From Gammaproteobacteria bacterium (GTDB lineage: Bacteria > Pseudomonadota > Gammaproteobacteria > Chromatiales > Sedimenticolaceae), in NCBI GenBank assembly GCA_020445165.1, contig JAGRHE010000018.1:1-26431 (forward strand): 26,431 nucleotides of DNA, in the 5' to 3' direction. The notes below the pieces were generated by a model, which did not search any database, was not told the DNA's origin, and worked only from the letters and a program-made list of their open reading frames with translations. The translations under genes and the position numbers were made by a program. Positions 8,203 to 16,764 of the stretch are shown piece after piece (within the stretch, counting starts at the first letter, position 1; every line of letters begins with the position of its first letter).

Positions 8203-8606
8203 GCCTTGCCCCTGTCGTCGGAGGTGTCCCGCGCGGCAGCGGCCGACTCGTCCCTGGCCAGGTCTGCTGCATGGATTTCATCCTCCTCGACGCTGCCGTA
8301 GGCCTCGTGGATGCGTACCACCAGGGCCAGGCCGACCGCCGTCGTCGCCACACCCACCACGATGGCGGTCAGGATCAGCACGTGCGGCAATGGGTTCGAA
8401 TACAGTTCAACGCCGCTGGTTATGATCGGTGCGCTGCCGCCTTCGACCTTGCCGATCGTGATGTACAGGATGAAGACCGAGGCCTGGAACAGGCTGAGCC
8501 CGACCAACTTCTTGACCAGGTTGCCCTGCGCGATGACCACGTAGAAGCCTGCCATCATCAACGCGATTGCAATCCAGTAGTTGAACAGGCCGGTCAGCAG
8601 GCTCAC
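8199..8606 (-). CDS. mrpC: Na+/H+ antiporter subunit C (MrpC/MnhC, NuoK-like)
   Basis: A 135-aa protein with three membrane helices homologous to NuoK. The diagnostic stretch is VELYSNPLPHVLILTAIVV followed by GVATTAVGLALVVRI; the N-terminal helix is LFNYWIAIALMMAGFYVVI. The hydrophilic C-tail (about 105-135) is rich in Asp, Glu and Ala and longer than the helical core needs. Start GTG at 8606 overlaps the upstream stop as GTGA and its own stop overlaps the next start as GTGA. MrpC and MrpD are adjacent, as in canonical Mrp operons. Confidence 0.92.
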   Translation of the reverse strand: MSLLTGLFNYWIAIALMMAGFYVVIAQGNLVKKLVGLSLFQASVFILYITIGKVEGGSAPIITSGVELYSNPLPHVLILTAIVVGVATTAVGLALVVRIHEAYGSVEEDEIHAADLARDESAAAARDTSDDRGKA

Positions 8607-9532
8607 GTTTTGTGGCTCCGTCCGGACAGGGCAGTGAAAATGGCGAAAACGACGGCAAACACGGTCAGGCCGACACCGAGTTCCACCAACAGCACGCCGA
8701 GGTGCTGTCCGGCAACCGGATCCTCGGAAAGCGCCGAGTAGTCGAGAAAGGGTTGTCCCATCAGCAGCGCATACAGGCCGACGCCACCATAGAGCAGTAC
8801 GCCCAGTGCAGCGATTCTCGGCAGCCAGCTCGGTGGCAGCACGAGACGGGCATCGCCCTCGCCGAAGACCAGGCTGTACAGCACGAAACCGGTTGCGAAG
8901 ATCACGCCTGCCTGAAAGCCGCCACCGGCACCGAAATCGCCGTGGAACTGGACATACAGCGCGTACAGCAGGATGAACGGAATCAGGAACTTGACCACTA
9001 CGCGCAGTACCAGTTGGTTGCCGATGGCGGCTCGCCCGCGACGGATGTGCGGGCCGGGATCGGTGCCGAGCAGTAGCAGGACCGCAAGGCCGGCGGTGAA
9101 AATAACGAAGGTTTCACCGAAGGTGTCGAAACCACGGTAACTCGCCAGCACCGCGGTCACTACGTTGGGTATGCCGACCTCGGCCGGACCTTTCTCGAGG
9201 TAATAAGGCGCAACGTGTTGATGTGCCGGTGCGTTCGGGTCACCCATCAGTGGTGCGTCGAGCGTGCCGTAGACCAGGGCCGCACCGGTGATGAATACGA
9301 CGACCAATGGCAGCAGGGGGCCGTGGGGGTAGCGCTTCTCGTGCCGGCCGACCAGGCGCAGGCTCGACAGCATCAGCACCGTCGTCACGCCGGCGCCGAC
9401 AGCTGCCTCAGTGAAGGCGACGTCGACCGCATCCAGGTCCATGAACAGTGCTGCCGTCAGCAGGCTGTAGATACCGAACAGCATGACCACCGCGAACAGG
9501 TCGCGCAGCTTGATGGCGGCGATCGCGATCAT
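8603..9532 (-). CDS. Fused MbhD (DUF4040) - MbhE - MrpB antiporter subunit
   Basis: A 309-aa membrane protein joining three modules that in canonical Mrp are split between the C-terminus of MrpA and MrpB. Residues about 1-60 are the DUF4040/MbhD module (LRDLFAVVMLFGIYSLL and DVAFTEAAVGAGVTTVLML). A middle module (about 115-160) has PNVVTAVLASYRGFDTFGET, typical of MbhE. Residues about 180-300 are the MnhB module (QFHGDFGAGGGFQAGVI). The ATG at 9532 lies 29 bases after the mrpG stop with no Shine-Dalgarno. The frame is open further up to a CTG at 9565-9563 that overlaps the mrpG stop as CTGA; starting there adds a hydrophobic LIDIILLGFLL that completes the first helix. The start is therefore uncertain. 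Confidence 0.88.
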   Translation of the reverse strand: MIAIAAIKLRDLFAVVMLFGIYSLLTAALFMDLDAVDVAFTEAAVGAGVTTVLMLSSLRLVGRHEKRYPHGPLLPLVVVFITGAALVYGTLDAPLMGDPNAPAHQHVAPYYLEKGPAEVGIPNVVTAVLASYRGFDTFGETFVIFTAGLAVLLLLGTDPGPHIRRGRAAIGNQLVLRVVVKFLIPFILLYALYVQFHGDFGAGGGFQAGVIFATGFVLYSLVFGEGDARLVLPPSWLPRIAALGVLLYGGVGLYALLMGQPFLDYSALSEDPVAGQHLGVLLVELGVGLTVFAVVFAIFTALSGRSHKT

Positions 9533-9561
9533 CAGCAGGAAGCCGAGCAGGATGATGTCGA

Positions 9562-9906
9562 TCAGCTGTTCGATGTCGGCGTCCCCGGTTCAGGCTTGTC
9601 GTCATCCGCGACGAATGGCTTGCGTCCGCCGTGCAGGGCGGCTCTGGCCATCGAATGACTGGCGGTGGGATTGGTGGCGAGGATGAAGCCGAGGATCAGG
9701 ACCACCTTGAGCAGATCCAGTGACCATTCCATCTGCAGCATGAGGCCGGCCAGAAGGAGCGGGGCGGCCAGCGTCTCGGTCAGTCCCGAGGCATGCACGC
9801 GGGAAAAGAAGTCCGGCATGCGCACCAGACCGATGCCACCGGTCACACACAGGATGCTGCCAATCAGGAGCAGGAAGCCGCTGAGTAGATCGAGCAACGA
9901 TGTCAT
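9562..9906 (-). CDS. mrpG: Na+/H+ antiporter subunit G (MrpG/MnhG)
   Basis: A 114-aa, three-helix subunit of the PhaG/MnhG/YufB family. Recognised by GSILCVTGGIGLVRMPDFFS followed by RVHASGLTETLAAPLLLAG and a last helix DLLKVVLILGFILATNPTA. The C-terminal tail is charged (DDDKPEPG). Start ATG 9906 overlaps the mrpF stop as ATGA. Order E-F-G at the head of the operon is the one seen in Mbh-type and group 2-like Mrp clusters. Its individual role is structural and poorly defined in the family. Confidence 0.92.
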   Translation of the reverse strand: MTSLLDLLSGFLLLIGSILCVTGGIGLVRMPDFFSRVHASGLTETLAAPLLLAGLMLQMEWSLDLLKVVLILGFILATNPTASHSMARAALHGGRKPFVADDDKPEPGTPTSNS

Positions 9907-10187
9907 CGTACGCCTCGCTCCTGTTCGTGTTCCGGTTCCGCTCTGCCGTACTCGAAGAAACGCATGACGGCGATCGTGCCGACGAAGTTGACCATCGCGT
10001 AGAGCAGGGCAACATCGAGGTGGCTGTGCCAGGAAAGCGTGTGCCCACCGATCGCGATCAGCAGCACCGTCTTGGTGCCGAACGAGTTGGCGGCCAGCAT
10101 GCGGTCATACTCGGTTGGCCCCTTGAATGCCCGCACCAGGGCCAGGACCATGGTCACCAGGATCGCGATGATGGCAGCTGAAAGCAT
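9903..10187 (-). CDS. mrpF: Na+/H+ antiporter subunit F (MrpF/MnhF)
   Basis: A 94-aa three-helix membrane subunit. Diagnostic features are an N-terminal helix (AIIAILVTMVLALVRAFKGP), TEYDRMLAANSFGTKTVLLI with the conserved DR-x-LA-x-N block of MrpF, and a third helix LLYAMVNFVGTIAVMRFFEYG. It starts at ATG 10187, four bases after the mrpE stop, and overlaps mrpG by four bases. Size and motif order are normal for the family. Confidence 0.92.
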   Translation of the reverse strand: MLSAAIIAILVTMVLALVRAFKGPTEYDRMLAANSFGTKTVLLIAIGGHTLSWHSHLDVALLYAMVNFVGTIAVMRFFEYGRAEPEHEQERGVR

Positions 10188-10191
10188 GCGC

Positions 10192-10659
10192 TCAGATTCC
10201 GAGGCGCTGGATACGGCGTTCCATCTCGCCTTTACGCAGTTCGTCGATACCTTTGGGCGTCAGCGCATGGATCATCAGGTGATCGTCGTGCACGTCGGTG
10301 GTCAGCGTGCCCGGTGTCAGTGTTATGGAGTTGGCGTACAGGCTTTGCTGTAACGGTGTGCGCACCTTTGTGTCCAGTCGCGTCCAAACAGGTTTGATCG
10401 GCAGGCGCGGGTGCCAGATGCGCCTGGCCAGGTCGATATTGGCGCGGATCACACAGCCGAAAAGCCAGCCGATGTAGACGAAGAATCCCGGTCGTGGGAT
10501 CAGTTTGGCCGGTTGCTGGTCGGTCTTGTCCATGCGTCGCACGAACCAGATCACGAGCATCACCGATACGCCGCCGAAGGCCAGGAAAAGGGGCGAGAAC
10601 TGCCCCGACAACACGATCCAGAACAACGCAAGCGAGATGGTGACGAACAGGTAGAACAT
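10192..10659 (-). CDS. mrpE: Na+/H+ antiporter subunit E (MrpE/MnhE)
   Basis: First gene of the antiporter operon: 155 aa, MNHE family. Two N-terminal helices (about 2-40), a third near PGFFVYIGWLFGCVIRANID, then a cytoplasmic domain containing SITLTPGTLTTDVHDDHL, the most conserved MrpE segment, and a charged C-terminus. The ATG at 10659 follows a stretch CTCAGGGCCGATCGATC with a weak AGGG ribosome site about ten bases away. The gap of 101 bases to the AddA-like gene upstream is the only one in this region long enough for a promoter. Confidence 0.92.
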   Translation of the reverse strand: MFYLFVTISLALFWIVLSGQFSPLFLAFGGVSVMLVIWFVRRMDKTDQQPAKLIPRPGFFVYIGWLFGCVIRANIDLARRIWHPRLPIKPVWTRLDTKVRTPLQQSLYANSITLTPGTLTTDVHDDHLMIHALTPKGIDELRKGEMERRIQRLGI

Positions 10660-10760
10660 GATCGATCGGCCCTGAGCGTTCGCTGGTTATTTGTTAACGC
10701 CACGACCGTATCGAAACCGACCGGCGCTGGCAATGCCTGAACCTCATCGCCGGTCCGCTC
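10660..10760 (-). promoter_or_regulatory. Leader/promoter region of the Mrp-like operon (tentative)
   Basis: This 101-bp gap separates the AddA-like gene from mrpE. It holds an AT-rich near-palindrome, GTTAACAAATAAC on the minus strand (10698-10686), in otherwise GC-rich DNA, about 30 bases before the start codon. It is a plausible -10 region or operator, but no convincing -35 hexamer is visible. No hairpin followed by a T-run ends the upstream gene, so read-through is possible. Confidence 0.3.
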
Positions 10761-13700
10761 TCAGCCCTGGTAGTCCCAAACCCGCCAGTCCGGGAAAAGG
10801 GGGAAATACAAGGCCAGCCGGATAGGGCGCGGCTCGAGCAAGCGCACGATCCGGGCATAGGTTTCCAGCTGTTCGCGGTAGCGTGCCTGTTCCCGGTCGA
10901 GGAATTCCTCGCGGTCGTCGTCCTGGTGATCACCCGTCTTGTAGTCGACGATCCAGCGGATCCCCTGTTCATCGACGAACGTGCGGTCGATGACAAAGTG
11001 CTGGGCCTCGTCGCCATGGAGGGTCAATGCCCATTCGCTGCTGGATTGCGCGTGCGGGCCGAGAATCCAGCGGCCGGTCTCGTCGTCGAGCGTCTGTCGC
11101 AGCGCACGACAGGTTTTATCGACGGCGCGCTCGAGTTCGCTCCCGGGTACGCCGAGGTGGCGCAAGGCACTCTCGAAGTTCGGCCTGAGCCCGTCGATGC
11201 GCTGCGCATCCCACTGCGCGACACCCTGTTCGGCGATCCGTTCGAGGTGACGGTGGACCAGGGTGCCGACATGGCGCGCACTGTCGCCCGCCCAGTCGAA
11301 CTCGATGGGAGGACTGGCTGGTGTGGTACCCTGGTCAAGGGCTGTCTTGTCCGTCGACGGCAGCGGCAGCAATTGCCAGTCGGCAGGCAGACGTTCCGGT
11401 GCCTCGGCGTTCGACGCAGGCACTGCGATGGCCTCGCAAAGGGTGGGGTTCTCGAATGACCGGCTGACGCACGGCCACAGTTTTTCCAGCAGGCTGTCGC
11501 TGGTCGGGGTGCCCGGGTTGCCGTCGCGATCGGGCATGACGTGACCGAGCAGGTGCAGCCGGCGCTTGGCACGGGTCGCGGCGACGTACAGCAGGCGGGT
11601 GATCTCCAGGCGCGACTTGTCGCGGTCGAGTTCACGCAGAAAATTCGAGATTGGTTCGCTGGACTGTTCGGCCGCGCGGATCGGTGCCATCAGCAGGGCG
11701 ATGTCGCCCTGGCGGTTGCCGCGTTCCAGCCAGTACAGCAGCTCTGCCTTCGGGGCCGGTGGTTGGCGGCCGAGTCCAGGCAGGATCACGGTGTCGAATT
11801 CCAGGCCCTTCGCCTTGTGCATGGTCATCAGCTGGATGCGGCCGTCGGCGCGGCTGTCGGGTGCGGCGTAAAGGCCCTCGATCGCGCTATCCAGCTGGCT
11901 GAAGTCGGCGAGGCCGTCGGCTTCGCCATAGCGGTCGAGCAGGGCGAGAAAGGCATTGGCATCCGCCAGCGATTCGATGCCGGCCGCTGCCAGGCCGCCG
12001 AGGCGCAGCCAGATCCCTTCGATCCACTGGCGTAGTGGCCGTCGGCCACGTGCCGGTAGCTGCGGATCGACGACTGCGAGCAAGCGCTCGACCCTGCACC
12101 GACCGTCTTCGCTCAGCGTGGCGCGGACGGCCGGGTCGCGCAGACGGGTCGGGATGCAGGCATCGCTGCCCTCGGCGATCAGCAGCAGGTCTTCGAGCAC
12201 CAGTCCAAGCCAGGGTGCGCGCAGCACCACCAGCCAGGCAAGGCGGTCTGCCGGGTGCAGCAGTGCCCGCGTCAGGTGATACAGGTCGCGCACCACGGCC
12301 TGTTCGGCAAGCGGGACGACGTCGACCGCCTGGTAGCGCAGGCCGGCATTGGCGAGTGCCGCGGCAATGGCATGCAGGTGGGAGCGTGCACGTGCCAGGA
12401 TCGCCACGCTGCCTTGCGGTTCCCGCTCCAGGGCGTCCTGCACCAGGGTGACCACCTGGCGCGCCTCGGCATGGTCATCGCGACCCAGCAGAGGGTGGAC
12501 CTGGACGGCTTTTGCATCCGTCGTCGTGTCGAACGGACTCGATTCGGCATAGGGTACGGCGCCGCGGGCAATATCGACCTTTGCCGGGAACACGCGCCCG
12601 AAACAACGGTTGATCCAGTCGATCACGCCGCTGGTGGAGCGGAAGTTCACTTCGAGTGTCAATGGCTCCAATGCAAGCTGCCCGATCCCATGTTCACGCG
12701 CGGCCAGGTAGAGACCGACCTCGGCTTCGCGGAAGCGGTAGATGGATTGCATCGGGTCGCCGACCGCGAACAGCGTGCGCCCATCTCCGGGCTGCCAGGC
12801 AGCGGTCAGGGTCGACAGCAGGCGGTATTGACTGGTCGACGTATCCTGGAATTCATCGACCAGCAGGTGCTGCAGGCGATAGTCGAGTGCCAGTGCGAGA
12901 TCGGTCGGCGCATCCGGGCTGCCGATCGCACGCTGGGCACACATCTGGGTTTCGGCGAAATCGACTTCACCGGTCTCGCGGAAAACCAGGGTCAATTCGG
13001 CACTCGCGTGCACCAGAACCTGCAACAGGCTGACCAATACGTCGTGCTGATCGCCGGCCAGCGTGTTGCCGGGCAGGATGCGTAGTGCATGCCAGGCGGC
13101 ACATGTCGCATCGTCCATACCGGCGACCAGCGCAGCGGCATCGTCCTTGGCCTGTTGCAGTGCCGCTTTGCGATCGCTGTCGCGTTCCTTGCTCGGTGCA
13201 GGAAAGCCGAGTTTCGCATCCCAACTCTTGCGCCGCTTGCCGTCCTTGGTCAGCAGCAGTTCGGCCAGCGCCTGCCAGGCCGGCAGCTCGTCCCAGGCCG
13301 GCAGCGGCAGGGCCGTGCGTTCGTGCCAGGGTGATGCACCCGGCTCGGCGCGGTTACCTGCCGACCAGGCGGCGATCTCGCACAGCGCCTGTAACCAACC
13401 CTTGTCGGTCATGTCGAGCAATACCGCGAGGCGTTCCTCGACAGCATCGCGCAGTGCTGTTTCAAGTTCTTCGCTGCCGCTGGGGCTGAGTGCATGTCCG
13501 AGCCATTGGTCACGCCGCCCGAGCATGCTTGCCAGCAGGTCCTCCAGTTGTGCCAGGCGGTTGTCGAGATGTTGCAGCAGGCGTGCGATGTGCAGACCGA
13601 TCACTTCATCGTCGAGTTGACGCAGAGTCGCGCGCGCGGCGCTGCGATAGTGGATCTCGGGACGGTCGGTCGTCACCGGTGGTGCGCCGAACGTACTCAG

Positions 13701-14099
13701 CAGCGGCAGCTGGCGGGCGAGCGAGTGCGCCAGGCTGTCGAAGGTCTGGATGCGCAGCCGGTTTGGGTTGTGTGCCAGCTGCCAGTCCTGTTCCCGGTCG
13801 CGGTTACGCGCGGCGCATGCGAGGTGCCAGGTCAGGCGTTCGTGTGCTGCCACCGGCTCGGGCCCATCGGCGCGGTCGAGCGCGCCGAGGACGCGGTTGC
13901 GCATTTCGGCAGCGGCCTTGCGGGTAAAGGTGATGGCGCAGATCTCTTCCGGATGTGACACACGCGCCAGCAGGCACAGGTAGCGCTGGGTGAGCAGTTC
14001 GGTCTTGCCCGAGCCGGCAGGCGCCTGAACGATGAACGAGTGGTCGATGTCGAGGGCGCGTCGGCGCTGCGCGGCATCGCTGATCGCAATCTCAGCCAT
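10761..14099 (-). CDS. AddA-like UvrD-family helicase with C-terminal RecB-type nuclease
   Basis: A 1112-aa ATP-dependent helicase-exonuclease subunit for processing double-strand breaks before recombination. Superfamily 1 motifs in order: Walker A APAGSGKTE (26-34), motif Ia AITFTRKAAAEMRNR (55-69), motif II LLVDEFQDTS (DEFQDT 415-420), motif III AVGDPMQSIYRFR (445-457), motif IV LEVNFRST (near 485), motif V TMHKAKGLEFDTVILPG and motif VI TRLLYVAATRAKRRL. The C-terminus carries a PD-(D/E)XK nuclease with WIVDYKTGDH (D1052, K1054) and a following Q-x3-Y helix (REQLETY). The chosen ATG at 14099 gives a normal AddA/RecB N-terminus and overlaps the AddB-like gene by eight bases; the open frame upstream of it is shadow. 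The paired AddB-like partner argues for AddA rather than RecB. Confidence 0.92.
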   Translation of the reverse strand: MAEIAISDAAQRRRALDIDHSFIVQAPAGSGKTELLTQRYLCLLARVSHPEEICAITFTRKAAAEMRNRVLGALDRADGPEPVAAHERLTWHLACAARNRDREQDWQLAHNPNRLRIQTFDSLAHSLARQLPLLSTFGAPPVTTDRPEIHYRSAARATLRQLDDEVIGLHIARLLQHLDNRLAQLEDLLASMLGRRDQWLGHALSPSGSEELETALRDAVEERLAVLLDMTDKGWLQALCEIAAWSAGNRAEPGASPWHERTALPLPAWDELPAWQALAELLLTKDGKRRKSWDAKLGFPAPSKERDSDRKAALQQAKDDAAALVAGMDDATCAAWHALRILPGNTLAGDQHDVLVSLLQVLVHASAELTLVFRETGEVDFAETQMCAQRAIGSPDAPTDLALALDYRLQHLLVDEFQDTSTSQYRLLSTLTAAWQPGDGRTLFAVGDPMQSIYRFREAEVGLYLAAREHGIGQLALEPLTLEVNFRSTSGVIDWINRCFGRVFPAKVDIARGAVPYAESSPFDTTTDAKAVQVHPLLGRDDHAEARQVVTLVQDALEREPQGSVAILARARSHLHAIAAALANAGLRYQAVDVVPLAEQAVVRDLYHLTRALLHPADRLAWLVVLRAPWLGLVLEDLLLIAEGSDACIPTRLRDPAVRATLSEDGRCRVERLLAVVDPQLPARGRRPLRQWIEGIWLRLGGLAAAGIESLADANAFLALLDRYGEADGLADFSQLDSAIEGLYAAPDSRADGRIQLMTMHKAKGLEFDTVILPGLGRQPPAPKAELLYWLERGNRQGDIALLMAPIRAAEQSSEPISNFLRELDRDKSRLEITRLLYVAATRAKRRLHLLGHVMPDRDGNPGTPTSDSLLEKLWPCVSRSFENPTLCEAIAVPASNAEAPERLPADWQLLPLPSTDKTALDQGTTPASPPIEFDWAGDSARHVGTLVHRHLERIAEQGVAQWDAQRIDGLRPNFESALRHLGVPGSELERAVDKTCRALRQTLDDETGRWILGPHAQSSSEWALTLHGDEAQHFVIDRTFVDEQGIRWIVDYKTGDHQDDDREEFLDREQARYREQLETYARIVRLLEPRPIRLALYFPLFPDWRVWDYQG

Positions 14100-16764
14100 T
14101 GTCGTTCTCGTCGAACCGGTTGCGCACCCGGCACAGCGCACCGAGTTCACAGTATTGGCACGCCTGCAGCGTCGGCGTGGGATCGGCGCGTCCGCTGCTG
14201 ATTTCATCGGCGAGCTCGCCCAGTGCGCGTTGCCAGTGCGCCATGATCTGGGGCCATTCGGGCGAGTCACCGTCGCCGGCAACCTCCACTCCCGGCGCGA
14301 ACCCGGGTTCACGGCTGACACCGACGAATCGGCAGCCCTTGCCATCGCGCCGTACCCTGGCGAGCAGCGCCGCCGCAACCTGTTCACCCTGCTGCACGCA
14401 GTACAGCGGCAGCTGGGGCTCGCCCGGTCGCGGATCGAACCAGCTTGCATGACGCACGTCGCGAGCGGTCTTGTAATCGATGATGGCCAGGCTGTCATCG
14501 GCGAGACGATCGATGCGGTCGATGCGTGTGCTGAGCTGCAGGCGGCCAAGGGTGATGGATTCCTTGCGTTCGAGCGCCGCTACGTCGAATGCCTGGTCGC
14601 GACTGCGCTCGACCTGCAGCCAGGCGATGAGCAGGTCGGTCAGCCGGTCCGCCTCGAGGGCGGCAAAACGGTCGCCGAACAGGTCCGGGCGACGGCGTCC
14701 GTGATCGGCAATGGTGGCCCGGGCCAGAGGCAGCACCAGATCGCGCAGGGCCGCGTCGTCCAGTCGTGACAGCTTGTCCGAGCCGCCCAGTTGCTGCCAG
14801 ACACGCTGCAGCAGTTCGTGCACCAGGGTGCCGCTGTCGGCACCGTCCGGCGCATGACTGGCTTCGGCAAGCGGTATCGCGCCGAGGCGAAAGCGTGCGA
14901 CCGCCTTGAACGGGCAGGCGGCCTGGGCCGCGATCAGGCTGGCGCCACCGGGCAGTTCCCGTCCCGCTGGTGTCGCGCTGGCTGGTGGCAGCGGTACGCG
15001 CTCCCGCGCATCTGCGCATGCGGCGTGCGCAGCTGACATGTCGGCCGCCGGCGGCAATGCGTCGTTCGCCAGCAGTGGCCAGTCGTGAATCAATGCGCTC
15101 GGTCGTTGTTCACGCTCGCCATCGTTGCGCGCGTGGCTCGCAATCAGGCAGTCGCAGCCGCAGGCGAGGCGTGCCGTCAGGGCCCGGGCGAAGGCGAGTT
15201 CGCGCTCGGCAGACGCATGCGGCATGCCGAGTTCCCGCTGCAGGCCATACGGCAGCAGCGGGTCCGGTTGCGGCGCCGGTGGCCAGGTCTGGTCGTCGAC
15301 ACCGAGCAACCAAATGGCGTCGAACGACATGCCGACCGCTTCAAGCGGCCCGAGGATCTGGACCCGTGCAGCGATGCTTTCGGGTTGAAACACGGTGTCG
15401 TGCGCCAGACTGCGCAGCAGGCGGACGGCTTCACGTTGCGCCAGGGTCGGGCGCACCTTGTCGAGTGTGGCGAACTCGCTGAGCAGGCGACGGAAGCGTT
15501 CCACGGCCTGGTACTCGGCGCTGTCCAGGGCCTGGTCCCCGGGCCAGCCCATGGTCTTCAACAGCGCCTGCAGGTGACCGGCCCAGGTGCCGGGTGCGGC
15601 ACGTAGCGGCTGTTGCCGGGCCAGGTCTTCGAGCTTCTGCAGCCGCTGCTGCAGATCGGCGCAGCGGCGCGCGTCCTGTGCAGAGAAGTGCTGAAGGCGT
15701 GTACGCAGGCCGGTCAGGCCGAGCGTGGGCATTCCGTGATCACGCAATGCGGCATCGAGCCGTGCGCGGTCGTCGCATTCGCTTGCATGGCCGCCGACGA
15801 AAGGACTGCGCAGGATTTGGCCGACCTGGCTCAAGGCGATCGGTTGCGCGGCCAGGTCGAGCAGGTCGAGTGCGGCGGCTACCGGCGGCCTGGCGCTCAG
15901 TGGACTGCCGAGGGAAATGTTGAATACCGACTGGCCCGACTCGAACAACAGGAATTGACCGGGCACGATGTGCGCGGTGAACAGGCGTTGCAGGTCGGCC
16001 TGGTACTGCGCCAGCTGGGGCACGACGATCCCGATACGGGCGTCGGGACTGGCCTCGAGTCGCTGCGCCGCCCAGCGCGCGGCCAGAGTGATCTCGGCCT
16101 CGCGGTCGGCAGCCTCGACCCTGCGCCCTGTCGCGATGGTCGATTCGTCCCGGTCGTACTGCAGTTCACAGCCCTGTTCCGCGAGCTGTGCGAGCAGTGC
16201 CAGTTGGGCCGGCGCTAGCACGTCGAACCCGCTCAGCCGCAGTCTGGCCGGCAAAGGCAGACGGTTTTCGGCAAAGGCTGATGTCAGCAATGGGATCAAT
16301 TGGCTGCGCGCCAGCTGATCACGTTTTGCCAGGGTCTGCTCGAAAGCCCTCTGCCAGCCCAAAAAGGTCTGCGTCTCTTCGCTACCGAGCGTGGACAGCG
16401 GATGCTTGTGCAGCTGCCAGTCGGCATACAGCTGGGCGGCCTTCTGTGCACCGAGTGCTGCAGCACCCGGTCGCAGCAGCTCCCGACCATCGCTCGCCTG
16501 TTCGATCACCTGTTGCCACACCAGGCGTTCCTGTTGTGGGTTGAGCAGATCGAGGCGGGTGTAACCGTCGTCGAGGAGCTGCTGGTAGAGGCGCACCAGC
16601 CAGGCCTCCCATGGCAGGATGTCAGCGCTTGGCCAGACCGCCAGCTCCTGCGCACGATGTCGTGCGTCGTAGTCGCGCCGGCACTCTGCGGCGAGCCGCT
16701 TGTTGACGGTGAGCCACGTGGTCGGGACGTGACGATCCGATTCGCGTCGTGGCGCCTGGTTCAA
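14092..16764 (-). CDS. AddB-like PD-(D/E)XK nuclease with Fe-S cluster motif (DNA repair)
   Basis: An 890-aa partner of the AddA-like helicase. The N-terminus TWLTVNKRLAAECRRDYD followed by WPSADILPWEAWL is typical of the gammaproteobacterial probable DNA repair protein family (I recall it as TIGR03623) related to AddB. No intact Walker A is visible, as in proteobacterial AddB. The C-terminal nuclease has LVHELLQRVW, LAIIDYKTAR (D763, K765) and four cysteines suited to an iron-sulfur cluster: one in QAACPFKA and three in CQYCELGALC (869, 872, 878). The start is placed at TTG 16764, which overlaps the ABC ATPase stop as TTGA. An ATG at 16863 would add an arginine/proline-rich extension inside the upstream gene and is unlikely. 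Confidence 0.85.
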   Translation of the reverse strand: MNQAPRRESDRHVPTTWLTVNKRLAAECRRDYDARHRAQELAVWPSADILPWEAWLVRLYQQLLDDGYTRLDLLNPQQERLVWQQVIEQASDGRELLRPGAAALGAQKAAQLYADWQLHKHPLSTLGSEETQTFLGWQRAFEQTLAKRDQLARSQLIPLLTSAFAENRLPLPARLRLSGFDVLAPAQLALLAQLAEQGCELQYDRDESTIATGRRVEAADREAEITLAARWAAQRLEASPDARIGIVVPQLAQYQADLQRLFTAHIVPGQFLLFESGQSVFNISLGSPLSARPPVAAALDLLDLAAQPIALSQVGQILRSPFVGGHASECDDRARLDAALRDHGMPTLGLTGLRTRLQHFSAQDARRCADLQQRLQKLEDLARQQPLRAAPGTWAGHLQALLKTMGWPGDQALDSAEYQAVERFRRLLSEFATLDKVRPTLAQREAVRLLRSLAHDTVFQPESIAARVQILGPLEAVGMSFDAIWLLGVDDQTWPPAPQPDPLLPYGLQRELGMPHASAERELAFARALTARLACGCDCLIASHARNDGEREQRPSALIHDWPLLANDALPPAADMSAAHAACADARERVPLPPASATPAGRELPGGASLIAAQAACPFKAVARFRLGAIPLAEASHAPDGADSGTLVHELLQRVWQQLGGSDKLSRLDDAALRDLVLPLARATIADHGRRRPDLFGDRFAALEADRLTDLLIAWLQVERSRDQAFDVAALERKESITLGRLQLSTRIDRIDRLADDSLAIIDYKTARDVRHASWFDPRPGEPQLPLYCVQQGEQVAAALLARVRRDGKGCRFVGVSREPGFAPGVEVAGDGDSPEWPQIMAHWQRALGELADEISSGRADPTPTLQACQYCELGALCRVRNRFDENDNG

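Noticed and set aside
3296..10659. The antiporter operon as part of a complex I, hydrogenase or DabAB carbon-uptake system
   Set aside because: No NuoB/C/D/H-like, hydrogenase or DabA-type gene is present in the window; subunits E, F, G, B and C are diagnostic for Mrp/Mbh antiporter modules.
14100..14549. Upstream extension of the AddA-like frame
   Set aside because: It lies inside the AddB-like gene and is serine/arginine/cysteine-rich; the ATG at 14099 gives a standard N-terminus just before Walker A.
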